Notes under the pieces: generated by a model
Databases searched by the model: none
Told to the model about the DNA's origin: nothing
Seen by the model: only the letters and a program-made list of their open reading frames with translations
Shown here: positions 63,261 to 64,000 of the stretch, piece after piece
Layout: every line of letters starts with the position of its first letter
Numbering within the stretch: the stretch's first letter is position 1
DNA from: Stenotrophomonas mori
Lineage (GTDB): Bacteria > Pseudomonadota > Gammaproteobacteria > Xanthomonadales > Xanthomonadaceae
Direction: 5' to 3'
DNA length: 64,000 nucleotides
Assembly (NCBI RefSeq): GCF_023556335.1
Contig: NZ_JAIKTS010000001.1
Span: 1,488,001-1,552,000 of the forward strand
Made by a program: the position numbers and the translations under genes

Positions 63261-64000
63261 TCAATAGCGCAGCAGCGCCGAACCCCACGTGAAGCCGCCG
63301 CCGAAGGCCTCCAGCAGCAGCAGCTGGCCGCGCTCGACGCGTCCGGAACGGATCGCCGCATCCAGTGCCAGCGGCACCGAGCCGGCGGAGGTGTTGCCGT
63401 GCTTGTCGACGGTCACCACCACCCGCTCCATCGGCATGTCCAGACGCTTGGCGGTGGCCTCGATGATCCGCAGGTTGGCCTGGTGCGGGATCAGCCAGTC
63501 CAGGTCGGACTTGTCCAGGCCATTGGCCCGCAGCGTCTCGTCCACGACCGAGTCCAGCGCCTTGACGGCGTACTTGAACACGTCGTTGCCCTTCATGGTC
63601 AGCTTGCCCGGATTGTCCAGCCCGGTGGACACGCCGGCCGGGTGCCACAACAGCTCCTTCTTGCTGCCGTCGGCATGCAGGTGGGTGCTGAGGATGCCGG
63701 TGTCCTCGTCGGCCTTGAGCACGACGGCGCCGGCGCCGTCGCCGAACAGCACGCAGGTGGTGCGGTCGTTCCAGTCGACGATGCGGGTCAGGGTTTCCGC
63801 ACCGATCACCAGGACATGCCTGGCATCGCCGCTGCGGATGAATTTGTCGGCCACGCTCAGGGCGAACAGGAAGCCCGAGCAGGCCGCATTGACGTCGAAC
63901 GCCGCCGCGCCGGTCGCGCCGAGGCGCGCCTGGATCAGGCAGGCGGTGGACGGGAAGATCAGGTCCGGCGTGGTCGTACCCACGACGATCATGTCCAGCT
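63261..64000 (-). CDS. fabH: 3-oxoacyl-ACP synthase III (partial, N-terminus off the right edge)
   Basis: The last 246 residues of KASIII, which starts fatty acid synthesis by joining acetyl-CoA and malonyl-ACP. The frame continues past the edge (reading [12 protein letters not shown]). Catalytic residues: Cys in [12 protein letters not shown], His in [11 protein letters not shown] and Asn in [14 protein letters not shown]; the typical end [13 protein letters not shown] is complete. It is the first visible gene of the fab cluster; plsX would be expected beyond the edge. Confidence 0.97.
   Translation of the reverse strand, partial: LDMIVVGTTTPDLIFPSTACLIQARLGATGAAAFDVNAACSGFLFALSVADKFIRSGDARHVLVIGAETLTRIVDWNDRTTCVLFGDGAGAVVLKADEDTGILSTHLHADGSKKELLWHPAGVSTGLDNPGKLTMKGNDVFKYAVKALDSVVDETLRANGLDKSDLDWLIPHQANLRIIEATAKRLDMPMERVVVTVDKHGNTSAGSVPLALDAAIRSGRVERGQLLLLEAFGGGFTWGSALLRY

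Overview
The window is a gene-dense, very GC-rich stretch of bacterial chromosome whose content points to the family Xanthomonadaceae, close to Stenotrophomonas or Pseudoxanthomonas. The pointers are the fabH-kinase-like-fabD-fabG-acpP-fabF-pabB-mltG-holB-pilZ order, a Xanthomonas-type M2 (ACE-like) peptidase, a Xanthomonas-type nucleotide pyrophosphatase lipoprotein, aspartate/glutamate leucyltransferase, and GTAG-headed inverted REP elements of the kind known as SMAG repeats in Stenotrophomonas. No prophage, integrase, insertion sequence, CRISPR array or rRNA is visible; one tRNA-Val(CAC) is present.

Layout. 1-4.3 kb: a truncated ClpP-like lipoprotein, a two-gene alkylation-repair operon (Ada-sensor/AraC/AlkA fusion plus Ogt) and a nucleotide pyrophosphatase lipoprotein. 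4.3-7.4 kb: ribosomal protein THX, then a divergent pair (MerC-domain membrane protein and ZnuD-like TonB receptor) sharing a Zur-box-like palindrome; the Zur repressor itself lies at 11.2-11.7 kb behind gltX. 7.5-10.9 kb: TetR-MFS-HlyD efflux operon. 13.2-15.9 kb: copper chaperone, enoyl-CoA isomerase, thioesterase II and a small membrane protein. 16.0-18.9 kb: an ECF sigma factor fused to a membrane domain, followed by a ferredoxin/FNR/truncated-globin/zinc-ribbon fusion. 19-23.7 kb: EF-hand protein, bpt, a small lipoprotein, a phosphatase-family lipoprotein and purT. 23.9-28.6 kb: an SPFH/membrane/ribbon-helix-helix operon, CPBP protease, PH-domain protein, VanY-type carboxypeptidase and a membrane protein. 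28.8-32.7 kb: DUF423 protein, SRPBCC protein and a NarL-type two-component system. 32.9-35.9 kb: GNAT, minCDE and an HExxH protein. 36.0-36.5 kb: an 83-bp tandem array of SMAG-like elements.

36.5-42.9 kb: an OmpR-type two-component system divergent from an ArnT-like glycosyltransferase, a PAP2 phosphatase and an EptA-type phosphoethanolamine transferase, that is, an envelope and lipid A modification locus. 43.0-45.0 kb: M2 dipeptidase. 45.3-52.6 kb: mdtABC-type RND efflux operon. 53.1-54.0 kb: siderophore-interacting reductase. 54.4 kb: tRNA-Val. 54.6-64.0 kb: pilZ, holB, mltG, pabB and the fatty-acid synthesis cluster, all on the minus strand, with fabH running off the right edge.

The observations most worth following are the four-part redox/globin fusion next to the membrane-tethered sigma factor, the SPFH-RHH operon with its TTGATATC operator-like repeats, the zinc regulon pair, the HExxH gene whose 3' end is partly duplicated beside the repeat array, the absence of tmk from its usual place, and the membrane-anchored kinase-like protein inside the fab cluster. 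Many long opposite-strand open frames exist only because of the codon bias of this GC-rich genome and are not listed as genes.
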